Source: Paenibacillus sambharensis
GTDB lineage: Bacteria > Bacillota > Bacilli > Paenibacillales > Paenibacillaceae
Direction: 5' to 3'
Assembly (NCBI RefSeq): GCF_003233845.1
Contig: NZ_QKRB01000053.1
Location: 186,001-250,000, forward strand
Length of the DNA stretch: 64,000 nucleotides
How positions within the stretch are numbered: the stretch's first letter is position 1; each line of letters opens with the position of its first letter. The position numbers and the translations under genes are program-made. Of this stretch, positions 29,070 through 37,124 are shown piece after piece. The notes under the pieces are model-generated. The model searched no databases and was not told the origin of the DNA. It saw only the letters and a program-made list of their open reading frames with translations.

Positions 29070-30005
29070 ATGGAATGGCTTAATAACTATGAGGAAGATT
29101 TGAGACGGGTATTTGCCCGCGTGAAGGATGTGGCTGCCGGCTTTCCCGCACCGCTCGATCGGGAGAGTCTGTCATACCTGAGCCACTTTGATCCCTGTCT
29201 GGAGCACAGCAGCAAGAACTATATCTGTTACCTACTTCCATTCTGGCTAATGGGACAAGCTGATGTCAAGCCCACCGTCTGCCGCGACCTGGCCGCCGCC
29301 AACGTTATGGCCATGCTTCACTTCTTCATTATCGACGACGCGATGGATACGGATGACGGCAGGCGCTGGCTGTATTTACCGGCAGGCCAGCTGTTTTACG
29401 AGGCGTTCCAGGACTGCTACAGACAGCATTTCCCCGCGGCTTCCCCCCTGTGGGAGCTTTACAAAAACTATATACGGGACTGGGCGGAGCAAGTCGTTTC
29501 GGAACGGATTAATGGCACCTCACCCGGCGACTGGGCCGCAATTGCCCGCAAAGCCGGACCGCTCAAGCTCTCCTCATCGGCTGTGCTGCTATTAAGCGGA
29601 GCAGGCGACCGTATCCCTGATATCTCTGAAGCGGTAGATCTTGTACTTACCACCCTGCAGCTGGCAGACGATTGGGCGGACTGGAAGGATGATCTGAATG
29701 TGGAGGGCAATAATGCGCTGCTTGCGCTGATCCGGGAGAAGCTCCAACTGGGGAAAGACGAGCGGTTAACAGCAGAAGCTGTCAAGCAGGCTGTTTATGT
29801 CGATAAGGCTCTGGCAGACTATGTATCATTGGCTAATCTCAATCGGGAACGTCTAGCCCAAATCGAGAATGCTCCCGTGCATCTAACCGCATTTCATGAC
29901 TATATTTGCAACCGGCTTGAAGAGGATGCCAAGCAAATAGAATCCAGCCGTATGATGCTTGAGCAGGGAGGCTTGTCCTACTGGTTATCTAAACTAGTAA
30001 AATAA
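29070..30005 (+). CDS. Class I isoprenoid synthase-fold enzyme (candidate peptide prenyltransferase or terpene synthase)
   Basis: This 311-residue all-helical protein carries both aspartate-rich motifs of class I isoprenoid synthases: FFIIDDAMD with DDxxD at 89-93, and LQLADDWADWKDDLN with the QxxDDxxD pattern at 197-204. These residues bind magnesium and the allylic diphosphate. No transit or membrane segment is present. AGGTGG lies close to the ATG. The next gene, 73 bp downstream, encodes an NHLP-type RiPP precursor ending in Trp. ComQ, which prenylates a Trp of the ComX pheromone, has this same fold. I therefore infer either a peptide prenyltransferase or a small terpene/prenyl diphosphate synthase. 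Fold is well supported; reaction and substrate are not. Confidence 0.75.
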   Translation: MEWLNNYEEDLRRVFARVKDVAAGFPAPLDRESLSYLSHFDPCLEHSSKNYICYLLPFWLMGQADVKPTVCRDLAAANVMAMLHFFIIDDAMDTDDGRRWLYLPAGQLFYEAFQDCYRQHFPAASPLWELYKNYIRDWAEQVVSERINGTSPGDWAAIARKAGPLKLSSSAVLLLSGAGDRIPDISEAVDLVLTTLQLADDWADWKDDLNVEGNNALLALIREKLQLGKDERLTAEAVKQAVYVDKALADYVSLANLNRERLAQIENAPVHLTAFHDYICNRLEEDAKQIESSRMMLEQGGLSYWLSKLVK

Positions 30006-30031
30006 TGGTAGATAGCTTTATATATTCATGA

Positions 30032-30037
30032 TATACT
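30032..30037 (+). promoter_or_regulatory. Possible -10 element of an internal promoter for the precursor gene
   Basis: The 73-bp gap between the two genes is very AT-rich and contains TATACT about 40 bp before the precursor start. No good -35 lies 17 bp upstream. An internal promoter would allow the precursor to be made in excess of the enzyme, as is common in RiPP loci. Confidence 0.35.
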
Positions 30038-30078
30038 AAATTTGTAATAAAAATCTATTTTATGGAAGGGGTATGTGT

Positions 30079-30315
30079 ATGACAGCTGTAGCTATCCAAT
30101 CGGAGATTATCCAAAAGGCCTGGTCTGACCCAAGCTTCAAGCAGAAGCTTCTGACTGATCCGGTTGCAGCCGTGAAAGAAGCCTTCGGCATCCAGTTTCC
30201 CGAGTCGGTAAAAATCACGGCCGTCGAAGAGTCGGCGGATAACGTGTATCTTGTTATTCCGCCAAGCCCTGCGAAGCTTAACGATGGAAAGTCAGGCGCC
30301 AACGCCGTCTGGTAA
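30079..30315 (+). CDS. NHLP leader family RiPP precursor with C-terminal Trp
   Basis: The ATG at 30079 has AGGGG 7 bases upstream; an in-frame ATG two codons earlier is too close. The 78-residue product matches the nitrile-hydratase-like leader family: IIQKAWSDPSFKQKLLTDP (10-28), a Gly-Pro turn (GIQFPESVKI) and VYLVIPP (57-62). After that PP the tail is only 16 residues and ends KSGANAVW, with Trp78 as the last residue. NHLP leaders guide RiPP modifying enzymes. No cyclodehydratase, radical SAM, lanthionine synthetase or peptidase transporter is adjacent; the only partner is the isoprenoid-synthase-fold gene. The last 24 bp overlap the convergent kinase gene. A modified peptide signal or metabolite is inferred, not shown. 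Confidence 0.82.
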   Translation: MTAVAIQSEIIQKAWSDPSFKQKLLTDPVAAVKEAFGIQFPESVKITAVEESADNVYLVIPPSPAKLNDGKSGANAVW

Positions 30316-32208
30316 GGAGCTTCTGTCAACAGCCGGAAACTTAACGATAGCTTCTGTTCCGGCCCCTTTCTTACTCTTAAATTCGATTGTTCCATTCATA
30401 ACCTCAATGATGCGGAAGGTAACCATAAGACCAAGTCCGGTACCCTTCGTCTTCGTTGAAAAGTAGGGCTCTCCAAGCTTGGAGAGCTCTTGCTCATCCA
30501 TTCCCTCGCCATTGTCGAAGATATGGACAACCACCTTGTCCTTGGCCTCGTATGCCCAAACCTGTACGCATCCCTTGCCATTCAAGGCTTCAACACTATT
30601 CTTCATCATATTGATGAAAGCCTGCTTGAACTTGGAGGAGTTGCCCATAATGAGCAGATCTTCCGGGATATCAACAACCAGCGATGCGCCCAGCTGGGTG
30701 GCAAGCGGCGATAATATGCCTTCTATTTGTTTGATTTCCTTGGCTACATTCAGTACAACCAGCTCATCGAGCTCCGGCTTGGCGAAGGTCAGGAAGTCAG
30801 TAATAATCCCCGACGCCCTGTCCAGCTCATCAATTGCCATCTGCATATAGACTCGGTTCTGATTATCCGTCCTCTCTGACAGCAGCTGGAGGAAGCCCCT
30901 CGTTACCTGCAGCGGATTGCGCACCTCATGGGCAACAGATGCTGCAAGCTCGCTAATGATCTGCATCTTCTCAGTACGCTGCAGCTTATGGTTGAACAGC
31001 TCCAGCTCCTTGGAATAAGCAAGCAGCTTGTCATGATCGGCAGCGATCCGGCGCGCAAGCAGAACCACAAGCGTGCCAATGAGGCAGATGACCCCGATTT
31101 TCCATAGAAACAGCTCATAATGGGTGGAACGGAAGTAGAAGATCGCCAGGTCCGCGATGCTTGCAACCGCTACCATTGCTATACCCACGGACAGGATAAC
31201 GGCATCCTTGTTCCCTTTAACAGCATTTAGCAGCGCAAGGGCGGTCAGCAGAACAAATTGGAGAATCATGGCGATTCCCATTATCGTAACCGTAAAGAAA
31301 TAGTAAAGGTTATAGAAACGGTCCTCCGTCAGCACATTAAATACCAAAAAGACGATGCTGAACAGGGAATAACCCATCTGGAACATCCAGAATTTGCGGA
31401 TAACCGGATACTTGCCTTCAAATACACGGTCAAAGAAATACGTTACAGAAGGAAGAAGCACAAACAGCGATACATCAAACAGCAGCAGGATCGAATGGCC
31501 ATACTGCCCGAATAGCATATAGGTGATCGGCGAATAGACAACGAGGAGGACACCTGTCGAAAGCGCGACAAGACACAGTGAGATCCAGATATCACGCTGC
31601 CGCCGTGTCAAAAACCCAGAACACACCAGCATAATGCTCGCGATGAAAACGACCGACCCGCCAAGCAGCAGATCGGGCAGGTCCCGTTTGACATAGCTTT
31701 CGGAAAGTGCCGTTAAATCACCGATGCGAATCTCGGATTGAATGCCGATCCGGTCGCTCATCGTCGTCAAGCCGACTAAATATTCTCTGTTCCCCAGGTC
31801 CTTGTCCAGCGGGAGCAGCAGCTTGTTATTATCAAACATGAAGGTTCGATTGCTCTCATAGACAAGCCGGTTATTGTTATAAACCTTGATATCATGGCCG
31901 TACAGCTTATCAATAAGCAATCCGGGCCGTTCAAGGCTGGTTGGGGGTACCGTGAAACGAATCCATGCACGATTAACACCATCGGGCCTCACCGTGACCG
32001 GATGATCGGCGGTCACGAGTATCCACTCACCACTCTCTATGGAAGCGTGCGGCGCATAGGCAGGTTCATTATCCGTGATCCACTGCAGCTGCCACTGCGT
32101 AACAACCGGGCCCGGCGGCTTCCTCTCAGTAAGCAAAAAAGAAGGAACCGACAGAGCGGCTACAATAACAATAAAGAGGAGAAAAGCCAGTCCCGTCAGC
32201 TTGGGCAC
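30292..32208 (-). CDS. Seven-helix sensor histidine kinase
   Basis: The 638-residue protein has an N-terminal helix, an extracellular beta-sandwich (35-170; VNRAWIRFTVPP resembles 7TMR-DISM extracellular domains) and about seven membrane helices (180-395). The HisKA domain has ELAASVAHEVRNPLQVTRGFL (phospho-His) and the ATPase domain has NMMKNSVEAL (N-box), DNGEGMD and GTGLGL. The kinase core resembles Bacillus sporulation kinases of the KinA/B type. Start is GTG with a GGGGG 12 bases upstream. No response regulator is adjacent, so it is an orphan that may feed a phosphorelay. Its 3' end overlaps the NHLP precursor gene on the other strand by 24 bp. A link to that peptide is speculative. Confidence 0.9.
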   Translation of the reverse strand: MPKLTGLAFLLFIVIVAALSVPSFLLTERKPPGPVVTQWQLQWITDNEPAYAPHASIESGEWILVTADHPVTVRPDGVNRAWIRFTVPPTSLERPGLLIDKLYGHDIKVYNNNRLVYESNRTFMFDNNKLLLPLDKDLGNREYLVGLTTMSDRIGIQSEIRIGDLTALSESYVKRDLPDLLLGGSVVFIASIMLVCSGFLTRRQRDIWISLCLVALSTGVLLVVYSPITYMLFGQYGHSILLLFDVSLFVLLPSVTYFFDRVFEGKYPVIRKFWMFQMGYSLFSIVFLVFNVLTEDRFYNLYYFFTVTIMGIAMILQFVLLTALALLNAVKGNKDAVILSVGIAMVAVASIADLAIFYFRSTHYELFLWKIGVICLIGTLVVLLARRIAADHDKLLAYSKELELFNHKLQRTEKMQIISELAASVAHEVRNPLQVTRGFLQLLSERTDNQNRVYMQMAIDELDRASGIITDFLTFAKPELDELVVLNVAKEIKQIEGILSPLATQLGASLVVDIPEDLLIMGNSSKFKQAFINMMKNSVEALNGKGCVQVWAYEAKDKVVVHIFDNGEGMDEQELSKLGEPYFSTKTKGTGLGLMVTFRIIEVMNGTIEFKSKKGAGTEAIVKFPAVDRSSLPDGVGA

Positions 32209-32336
32209 GATGAGATAGAACCCCCTTGTTCATGAGAGCCATCAAGCGGCATCACGTTAGTAGTCTCTGTATGATGTTCGACGAATCCGCCTTTTCTCCT
32301 CCAAGAAAATTACTTATTACTGGAAAAAATTAATCA

Positions 32337-32813
32337 TTATTGCATTTCATGACGCATTAATCTGAATTCAGCCATCTGTTCATACTTGGTTTCAGGTCTT
32401 CCCCAATTGCAATAAGGATCAATTGATATGCCGCCGCGTGGTGTAAAAACACCCTGAACCTCAATATATCGGGGGTTCATTAAGCGGATCAGATCATCCA
32501 TAATTATATTCATGCAATCCTCGTGGAAATCGCCATGGTTCCGGAAGCTGAACAGATAGAGCTTCAATGACTTGCTCTCCACCATCTTCACGTCCGGAAT
32601 ATAACGAATCGTGATGGTCGCAAAATCCGGCTGTCCCGTCTTGGGGCACAAACTCGTAAATTCCGGACAGTTAAAGGTCACCCAGTAGTCACGGCCCTGA
32701 TGCTTGTTATCGAAAGCCTCCAGAACCGAAGGCGTATAATCGTACAAATAGCTGGTCCCCTGATTGCCAAGCAGCGTTACGCCATCCAGCTCATGATCTT
32801 CTCTTCCTGCCAT
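32337..32813 (-). CDS. queF: NADPH-dependent 7-cyano-7-deazaguanine reductase
   Basis: The 158-residue unimodular QueF reduces preQ0 to preQ1 in queuosine synthesis. [18 protein letters not shown] holds the thioimide-forming Cys and the catalytic Asp. [22 protein letters not shown] is the NADPH-binding QueF motif. AGGAGG lies 8 bases before the ATG. It is leftward, 73 bp beyond the queE stop, so it likely belongs to the same transcript as queC-queD-queE and falls under the same preQ1 riboswitch. Confidence 0.97.
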   Translation of the reverse strand: MAGREDHELDGVTLLGNQGTSYLYDYTPSVLEAFDNKHQGRDYWVTFNCPEFTSLCPKTGQPDFATITIRYIPDVKMVESKSLKLYLFSFRNHGDFHEDCMNIIMDDLIRLMNPRYIEVQGVFTPRGGISIDPYCNWGRPETKYEQMAEFRLMRHEMQ

Positions 32814-32886
32814 GCTGTCATCCTCCTGATATCGAATTTAACCATCTATATGAATTCTTCATTCTGCAAATGTAATGTCGCTCGCT

Positions 32887-33669
32887 CTATACGCCCCGCT
32901 TGTTTCCCCAAATCCATGCATGAAGCTGAGGAAGCACACGGGCACGGTTCAGTGACGGTCGCTCTATGACCTCTGAGACAAGCTGTTCATATCTGCCAGC
33001 CAGATGAATCAGCAGTACGGATGCATCCGCTTCATCCAGCCGGTCATTGCCCGCCTGGATGAACAGCTGCACATCCGGGTAGCGCTGCTGAACCTGCACA
33101 GCATAATCCAAATCACACACGTCAAATACGACGACCTTCAAGCTGAAGGCCGATCCGGCTGCGGACAATTGGTGGATAATCGAGTCCAGCATCTCCCAAT
33201 CAGTCTTCATTCCGGAGCTTGGCGGCTTCGGTGAAAGCGTCAATTCATCAATCTCGGTAAACCAGTCCTGCCAGCGGCTTCCCTGGGTTTCCAGAGCTGC
33301 CCGCTTGCCCCTGCTGTGCAGCAGGCTAATGAACTCGCCAAGACCGGCAAGCAGAGCCGGGTTGCCTCCCGACAAGGTTACGTGGCTAAAGCGGTCCTCC
33401 CCGCCGGCCGTTTCACACAGCTCTTCATAGATATCATCCGCCTCCAGGAGCCGGATATCCGCTTTGGCCGTCCCGTCCCAAGTGAAGGCGGAGTCGCACC
33501 AGGAGCAGGCGTAATCGCAGCCTGCCGTCCGGACAAACATCGTCTTCTGCCCGATGACCATTCCCTCTCCCTGCACGGTAGGGCCGAAGATCTCCAGGAC
33601 AGGGAACCGGGACGGGACCGTCCTGCTGCTGTTAGCCGGAGTCATGGCTGTCTGCGGCTGTCCGCTCAT
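32887..33669 (-). CDS. queE: 7-carboxy-7-deazaguanine synthase
   Basis: This 260-residue radical SAM enzyme converts 6-carboxytetrahydropterin to CDG. It has GPTVQGEGMVIGQ and the cluster motif CDYACSWC (CxxxCxxC), followed by TLSGGNPAL (the GGE-like SAM site) and LSPKPPSSGM. The ATG overlaps the queD stop by 4 bp. A 20-residue N-terminal extension ([14 protein letters not shown]) precedes the conserved core and looks disordered. Confidence 0.96.
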   Translation of the reverse strand: MSGQPQTAMTPANSSRTVPSRFPVLEIFGPTVQGEGMVIGQKTMFVRTAGCDYACSWCDSAFTWDGTAKADIRLLEADDIYEELCETAGGEDRFSHVTLSGGNPALLAGLGEFISLLHSRGKRAALETQGSRWQDWFTEIDELTLSPKPPSSGMKTDWEMLDSIIHQLSAAGSAFSLKVVVFDVCDLDYAVQVQQRYPDVQLFIQAGNDRLDEADASVLLIHLAGRYEQLVSEVIERPSLNRARVLPQLHAWIWGNKRGV

Positions 33670-34103
33670 AGGCTGCCTGCTTTCGGACGGTAGACGACAT
33701 AACTCGTCGGTGTTTCCCGCAGGAACACCTGGACACAGCGCGGCCTGTTCGGCTGGGTATCCAGCTGCTGCTGGACAAGCTCAGCCACCGTCTTCGCCAC
33801 CACTTCCGTTGTCGGGAAGCGTGACGGAACCGTATCATCAAACTGCTCACTGTCATCGTTAAGCAGGGTGTGGTCGAAACGGTCATGGACCAGCTTCTTG
33901 AGCAGGGAGAAATTCACAAGAAAACCGGTATCATCCAGATCATCGCCCGCAACGGTAATGTTGACGAAATACGTGTGGCCGTGTACCTGACGGCATTTGC
34001 CTGCCGCCTCGGCCGGAACATAATGTGCAGCCGCAAAATGAAAATCCTTGTTCAGTTCAAATTGATAGGGGTGAACGACTTGCGGATAGATCTGCTGCAT
34101 CAC
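33666..34103 (-). CDS. queD: 6-carboxy-5,6,7,8-tetrahydropterin synthase
   Basis: The 145-residue T-fold enzyme turns dihydroneopterin triphosphate into 6-carboxytetrahydropterin. Zinc ligands are in HFAAAHYV and VHGHTYFV; the catalytic Cys is in GKCRQVHGH, and FDHTLLND plus PTTEVVA are conserved substrate-binding stretches. The start is either GTG at 34103, overlapping the queC stop by 4 bp, or ATG at 34100. Tight coupling to queC and queE marks a single operon. Confidence 0.96.
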   Translation of the reverse strand: MMQQIYPQVVHPYQFELNKDFHFAAAHYVPAEAAGKCRQVHGHTYFVNITVAGDDLDDTGFLVNFSLLKKLVHDRFDHTLLNDDSEQFDDTVPSRFPTTEVVAKTVAELVQQQLDTQPNRPRCVQVFLRETPTSYVVYRPKAGSL

Positions 34104-34762
34104 GACCGCACACCGCCTTCCCGTTCAAGAAGATAATCCTTCAAGCCGGCTGCGCGCAGCCGGCAGGCCGGGCATTCTCCACAGCCGTCCGCCACAATGC
34201 CGTTATAGCAGGTGAGCGTGCGTGTCCGCACAAAATCGAAAGCACCGAGCCGGTCCGCGAGGGCCCAGGTTTCTTTTTTGTCCAGCCACATCAGAGGGGT
34301 CTCGATAACAAACGGATAATCCATCGCCAGATTAAGGGTTACGGATAAGGACTTGATAAAGTTGTCCCGGCAGTCCGGGTAGCCGCTGAAGTCAGTCTCA
34401 CATACACCCGTTACGATATGCCGGGCGCCAATCTGCTTGGCCAGTACGGCGGCAAAAGAAAGGAACAGCAGGTTGCGTCCCTCAACGAAGGTTGAGGGCA
34501 GCCCGTTGTCCATCGTCTCAATGGGGATATCGCGCGTAAGCGCGCTGGGTGCCAGCTGGTTAAGCAGGGACATGTCCAGCACATGGTGCGGAACATCCAG
34601 CTCTTCAGCAATAGAGGCGGCGCAGTCCAGCTCTGCAGCATGGCGCTGGCCGTATTGGAAGGTAATGGCTTCTACATGGGCATAGCGCTGCTTCGCCCAG
34701 AACAGACAGGTCGTACTGTCTTGACCGCCGCTGAACACGACGACCGCTTTATCCTTGTTCAT
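34100..34762 (-). CDS. queC: 7-cyano-7-deazaguanine synthase
   Basis: AGGAG 8-9 bases upstream supports ATG at 34762, giving the usual 220 residues; the longer open frame runs back through the riboswitch and is not used. QueC converts CDG to preQ0 using ATP and ammonia. The PP-loop SGGQDST is at about 10-16, and the zinc site near the end comprises TCYNG and [10 protein letters not shown]. First gene of the operon, preceded by a promoter and a preQ1-I riboswitch. Confidence 0.97.
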   Translation of the reverse strand: MNKDKAVVVFSGGQDSTTCLFWAKQRYAHVEAITFQYGQRHAAELDCAASIAEELDVPHHVLDMSLLNQLAPSALTRDIPIETMDNGLPSTFVEGRNLLFLSFAAVLAKQIGARHIVTGVCETDFSGYPDCRDNFIKSLSVTLNLAMDYPFVIETPLMWLDKKETWALADRLGAFDFVRTRTLTCYNGIVADGCGECPACRLRAAGLKDYLLEREGGVRS

Positions 34763-34819
34763 GATGTCATCTCCTAAAGATGGACAAACAGGCATCGCCT
34801 GCATCAGGGTGCCGTTCAT

Positions 34820-34854
34820 CCGTAGTTTTTTATAGAGGGAGTTCGCGAACCTCT
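34820..34854 (-). ncRNA. preQ1 class I riboswitch
   Basis: Read leftward the RNA begins AGAGGTTCGCGAACTCCC, continues CTCTATAAAAAACTA and ends near CGG. AGAGG pairs with CCTCT as P1, the loop holds the C-rich segment and the A-rich tail AAAAAACTA forms the H-type pseudoknot. This matches the known preQ1-I aptamer of B. subtilis queC. A small hairpin CAGGC-GAT-GCCTG followed by TTTG (about 34788-34803) may act as the expression platform. preQ1 binding should lower expression of the que operon. Confidence 0.93.
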
Positions 34855-34909
34855 CCTGAGCGGCAGGTCTTGCAGACCGCATCTCAGCATCTCTTTAGTT
34901 GCACACCGT

Positions 34910-34915
34910 ACTATA
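34910..34915 (-). promoter_or_regulatory. -10 element of the que operon promoter
   Basis: TATAGT on the leftward strand lies about 55 bp before the preQ1 aptamer. The -35 region (TTCCAA at 17 bp) is poor. Position relative to the riboswitch makes this the best candidate. Confidence 0.5.
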
Positions 34916-34961
34916 GCACAGAAACCGCAGGCTTGGAACCATTAGTTACGGCTAACTGTAC

Positions 34962-34999
34962 AAAAAAATACTGCCGAGGGCTATTGAGCCGCCTGCAGT
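34962..34999 (-). terminator. Intrinsic terminator upstream of the que promoter
   Basis: Arms ACTGC (34970-34974) and GCAGT (34995-34999) extended by inner GGC/GCC pairs; a 7-base A-tract (34962-34968) gives the leftward T-run. It would stop read-through from the sugar isomerase-like gene into the que leader. Confidence 0.55.
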
Positions 35000-35058
35000 A
35001 ACAATTGCGGTCACATAAAACCGCGTAATCAGATGATTATCATAAAACTGTCTCTTAA

Positions 35059-35391
35059 AGCAAATACTTTGCCTGTATTTATATAGGCTCTGTGTGGGTG
35101 CACTTGTCCTGGATGCTGCCTGCAAATCTGTTCGCCATTCCCACGCTGCTGACGATATTGTATCACCGGCTGCCGGGATGGAAAGAATTCGCAATCGCAC
35201 TGGCAGCCGCTTCTGCTGTCATCTCTTACCTTTCCCTGCCGCTCATGGAGCGGGTTGAGATCTATACAACCAAGGACTGGAATGCTCACTTGTCATTCTT
35301 CAGCCTGCTCATCATGGGCTCGTTGGCCAAATGGATTGTAGATACACTGCAGAAGCTTCAGGATCGTTCAAGAATCAACAGCCGCCCGTGA
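35059..35391 (+). pseudogene. Probable truncated small membrane protein gene
   Basis: From 35059 an open frame runs to a stop at 35389-35391, encoding about 110 residues with hydrophobic segments (LPANLFAIPTLLTIL, FAIALAAASAVISYL, FFSLLIMGSLAKWIV). The composition is protein-like, but the only candidate start is a GTG at 35092 without a ribosome binding site, and a TAA lies just before the frame opens. It may be the C-terminal part of a multispanning protein that lost its 5' end. Family not recognised with certainty. Confidence 0.4.
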
Positions 35392-35402
35392 CCATAACCT
35401 GG

Positions 35403-36179
35403 TCAGACCTGCTCAAAATACTGCGCACTTTCCACCATCGGTGTACAGTCGGTATGATCGCCCGATAGACCAATCTCAAATATAAAATCACTGTCTGCAA
35501 CGTAGGGCTTTACCATCTGCCAATTGATCCGGCCCTGTCCAAGCGGCAGCGCATCATGCGACTGGCCCATGCTGTCCACCAGATGATAATACTGCGCATA
35601 CGGCTTCGTCCGCTTCAGCACGTCCTCCAGCTTGTCATTGTCACCCTTGAACGCAATAAAGGTATGGCTGACATCGACGTTCACTGGCAGCCGCAGGGGA
35701 ACAATCACCTCATCTATCAAATGAGGGTTCGCATAGCTGAACAGTCCTTCAATGGAATCCTCCCAGAGAAAATATCCATGGGCAAAGGACTCAATAGCCG
35801 CAATTTTATCACGCATGCGCACTGTCAGCTCCCGGTCGACTCTGCCGCAGCTTTCGGTGCCTGAGTAGTTGCCGTGAATAACGCAGCGTACCTCTTCACT
35901 TTGGCAGATCTCCGCCAGCTGATTCGAAGAATCCAGATAGAAGCGCTCCATCACCGGGTCAGTGCTCATAATATCCAGGAACCGGCCTGCGTATTTCGGC
36001 GGATGATGCAGGTACACACGGCAGCCCTTCTGCTTGACAAGCCTTATTCGCTCACGAATAAGCGCCGGGTTCTTCAGGTCATCCGCGCTTAAGAAAAATT
36101 CAATGATGGACGGATTATACTGCAGCCTGTCCTCAATACTCTTCATCTCTAAATTAGCCTTCAAGCGAATCAGGTTCAT
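35403..36179 (-). CDS. Sugar phosphate isomerase/epimerase-like TIM-barrel protein
   Basis: GGGGTG 6 bases upstream supports the ATG at 36179 over a GTG three codons earlier; length is 258 residues. Strands such as IIEFFLSADDL, GCRVYLHHPP, CVIHGNYSG, PVNVDVSHTFIAF, YYHLVDSMGQSHDALPLGQGRINW and DFIFEIGLSGD follow the xylose-isomerase-like (AP endonuclease 2) barrel order. His and Asp/Glu residues at strand ends could bind a metal. The gene is a lone leftward unit and no substrate is suggested by neighbours. Confidence 0.75.
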   Translation of the reverse strand: MNLIRLKANLEMKSIEDRLQYNPSIIEFFLSADDLKNPALIRERIRLVKQKGCRVYLHHPPKYAGRFLDIMSTDPVMERFYLDSSNQLAEICQSEEVRCVIHGNYSGTESCGRVDRELTVRMRDKIAAIESFAHGYFLWEDSIEGLFSYANPHLIDEVIVPLRLPVNVDVSHTFIAFKGDNDKLEDVLKRTKPYAQYYHLVDSMGQSHDALPLGQGRINWQMVKPYVADSDFIFEIGLSGDHTDCTPMVESAQYFEQV

Positions 36180-36410
36180 CTCTATCACCCCACCGCCCAG
36201 TATACCATATGCGTGCAGGGGTGCACGCTAAGGTTCCGTGAAGGCAGCTGCACGATCCCGCGGCATCCGATGCTGCAAGTTTACTGGTTGGTCTTGCCAT
36301 ACAGCAGCAGATTACAGTATGCTACTCAAGGTGCGCTGAACAGACAGATACGGCATGCTCCGCATGTCCGGCGCTTTTTTCGGCAATGTTATAACAGGGG
36401 GTGGGTAAAG

Positions 36411-36629
36411 TTGGAGACGGAAAATGAAAAACCCGAGCTTATACCAGTTCCTATTTGGCGCTGCAAGAACAAGGAATGCAAGAGTTGGGTCAGAGATGAG
36501 CTGACTGCTTCCGCAAATCCGGAGTGTCCGATCTGCAAGGGTCCAATGGGACGCAGCATGAAGCATCTGCCCAAGCTTGTGAAGAAGCATAAGGCTCCGC
36601 GCAAGAAGAAGGAAGAATCATTGTGGTAA
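36411..36629 (+). CDS. Small zinc-ribbon protein, YdjO-like
   Basis: AGGGGGTG 7 bases upstream supports a TTG start at 36411; the longer frame upstream has no ribosome binding site. The 72-residue product has WRCKNKECKSW and PECPICKGPM, four Cys that would bind zinc, followed by a Lys-rich tail. This matches the cold-inducible YdjO family of Bacilli, whose role is unknown. A perfect terminator follows. Confidence 0.78.
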   Translation: METENEKPELIPVPIWRCKNKECKSWVRDELTASANPECPICKGPMGRSMKHLPKLVKKHKAPRKKKEESLW

Positions 36630-36632
36630 AAT

Positions 36633-36680
36633 AAAGCAGCAGTGGCGCTCACCTTGTCAGGGGGGCGCCACTGCTGCTTT
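36633..36680. terminator. Strong intrinsic terminator after the YdjO-like gene
   Basis: Sixteen-base arms AAAGCAGCAGTGGCGC (36633-36648) and GCGCCACTGCTGCTTT (36665-36680) are perfectly complementary, followed by TTGT. It probably serves both this gene and the convergent DUF1904 gene. Confidence 0.88.
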
Positions 36681-36707
36681 TGTATGGACTAATCGCAAGT
36701 CCTGTCC

Positions 36708-37043
36708 TTACACGACCGAGCAGGATTTGCCATTAATATAGTAAGCGTCGGTTTGATACACTTTAAAGGCAATCTCCATATCCGTAACACCTGCCAGCCT
36801 GGCATGTCTGCTGATTGCTTCAGCAAACCGGTCTCTCACCTCACGGCCCCGCTCGAACCATGCCACTTCTATAAACGGAAAGGTCTCGACCCTCTTGCCG
36901 TCCATGACGCTGACTGTCTCGATACAATCCACCGTAAAATTATCGGCTCCGCATTCGCATAGAATGGCCAGCTCTTCCACGAGCGGCAGACTGATTACAG
37001 CCATTAGCGACGAAGGAATGCCTCTCACGGTTAACTGCGGCAT
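36708..37043 (-). CDS. DUF1904 family protein, tautomerase-like
   Basis: GGGAGG lies 7 bases before the ATG. The 111-residue product begins MPQLTVRGI and contains ETFPFIEVAWFERGREVRDRFAEAIS, typical of DUF1904. The Pro directly after Met and the beta-alpha-beta layout recall the tautomerase superfamily, where Pro1 is the catalytic base. Activity has not been established for this group as far as I know. Confidence 0.75.
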   Translation of the reverse strand: MPQLTVRGIPSSLMAVISLPLVEELAILCECGADNFTVDCIETVSVMDGKRVETFPFIEVAWFERGREVRDRFAEAISRHARLAGVTDMEIAFKVYQTDAYYINGKSCSVV

Positions 37044-37124
37044 CTGAACACCTCCCGGGATTTTTCTACATTATAGCACACGTTTCCAGCCTGTCTGTGA
37101 CAACAGCTTGTCTCAACCATCCTC

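Noticed and set aside
29070-30315. Direct assignment as ComQ and ComX
   Set aside because: The precursor has an NHLP leader rather than a ComX sequence, and comP/comA do not follow in the same orientation. Only the enzymatic logic is similar.
30079-30315. Precursor as a nitrile hydratase alpha subunit fragment
   Set aside because: The characteristic metal-binding Cys cluster of nitrile hydratase is absent and no beta subunit is adjacent. The length and PP boundary fit the leader family.
30060-30395. A 111-codon leftward frame across the precursor gene
   Set aside because: It is antisense to the NHLP precursor and overlaps the kinase gene in another frame, with no start signals.
34763-34882. 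Forty-residue N-terminal extension of QueC
   Set aside because: It would be encoded by the preQ1 riboswitch and its downstream region; the internal ATG has a good ribosome binding site and yields the usual QueC length.
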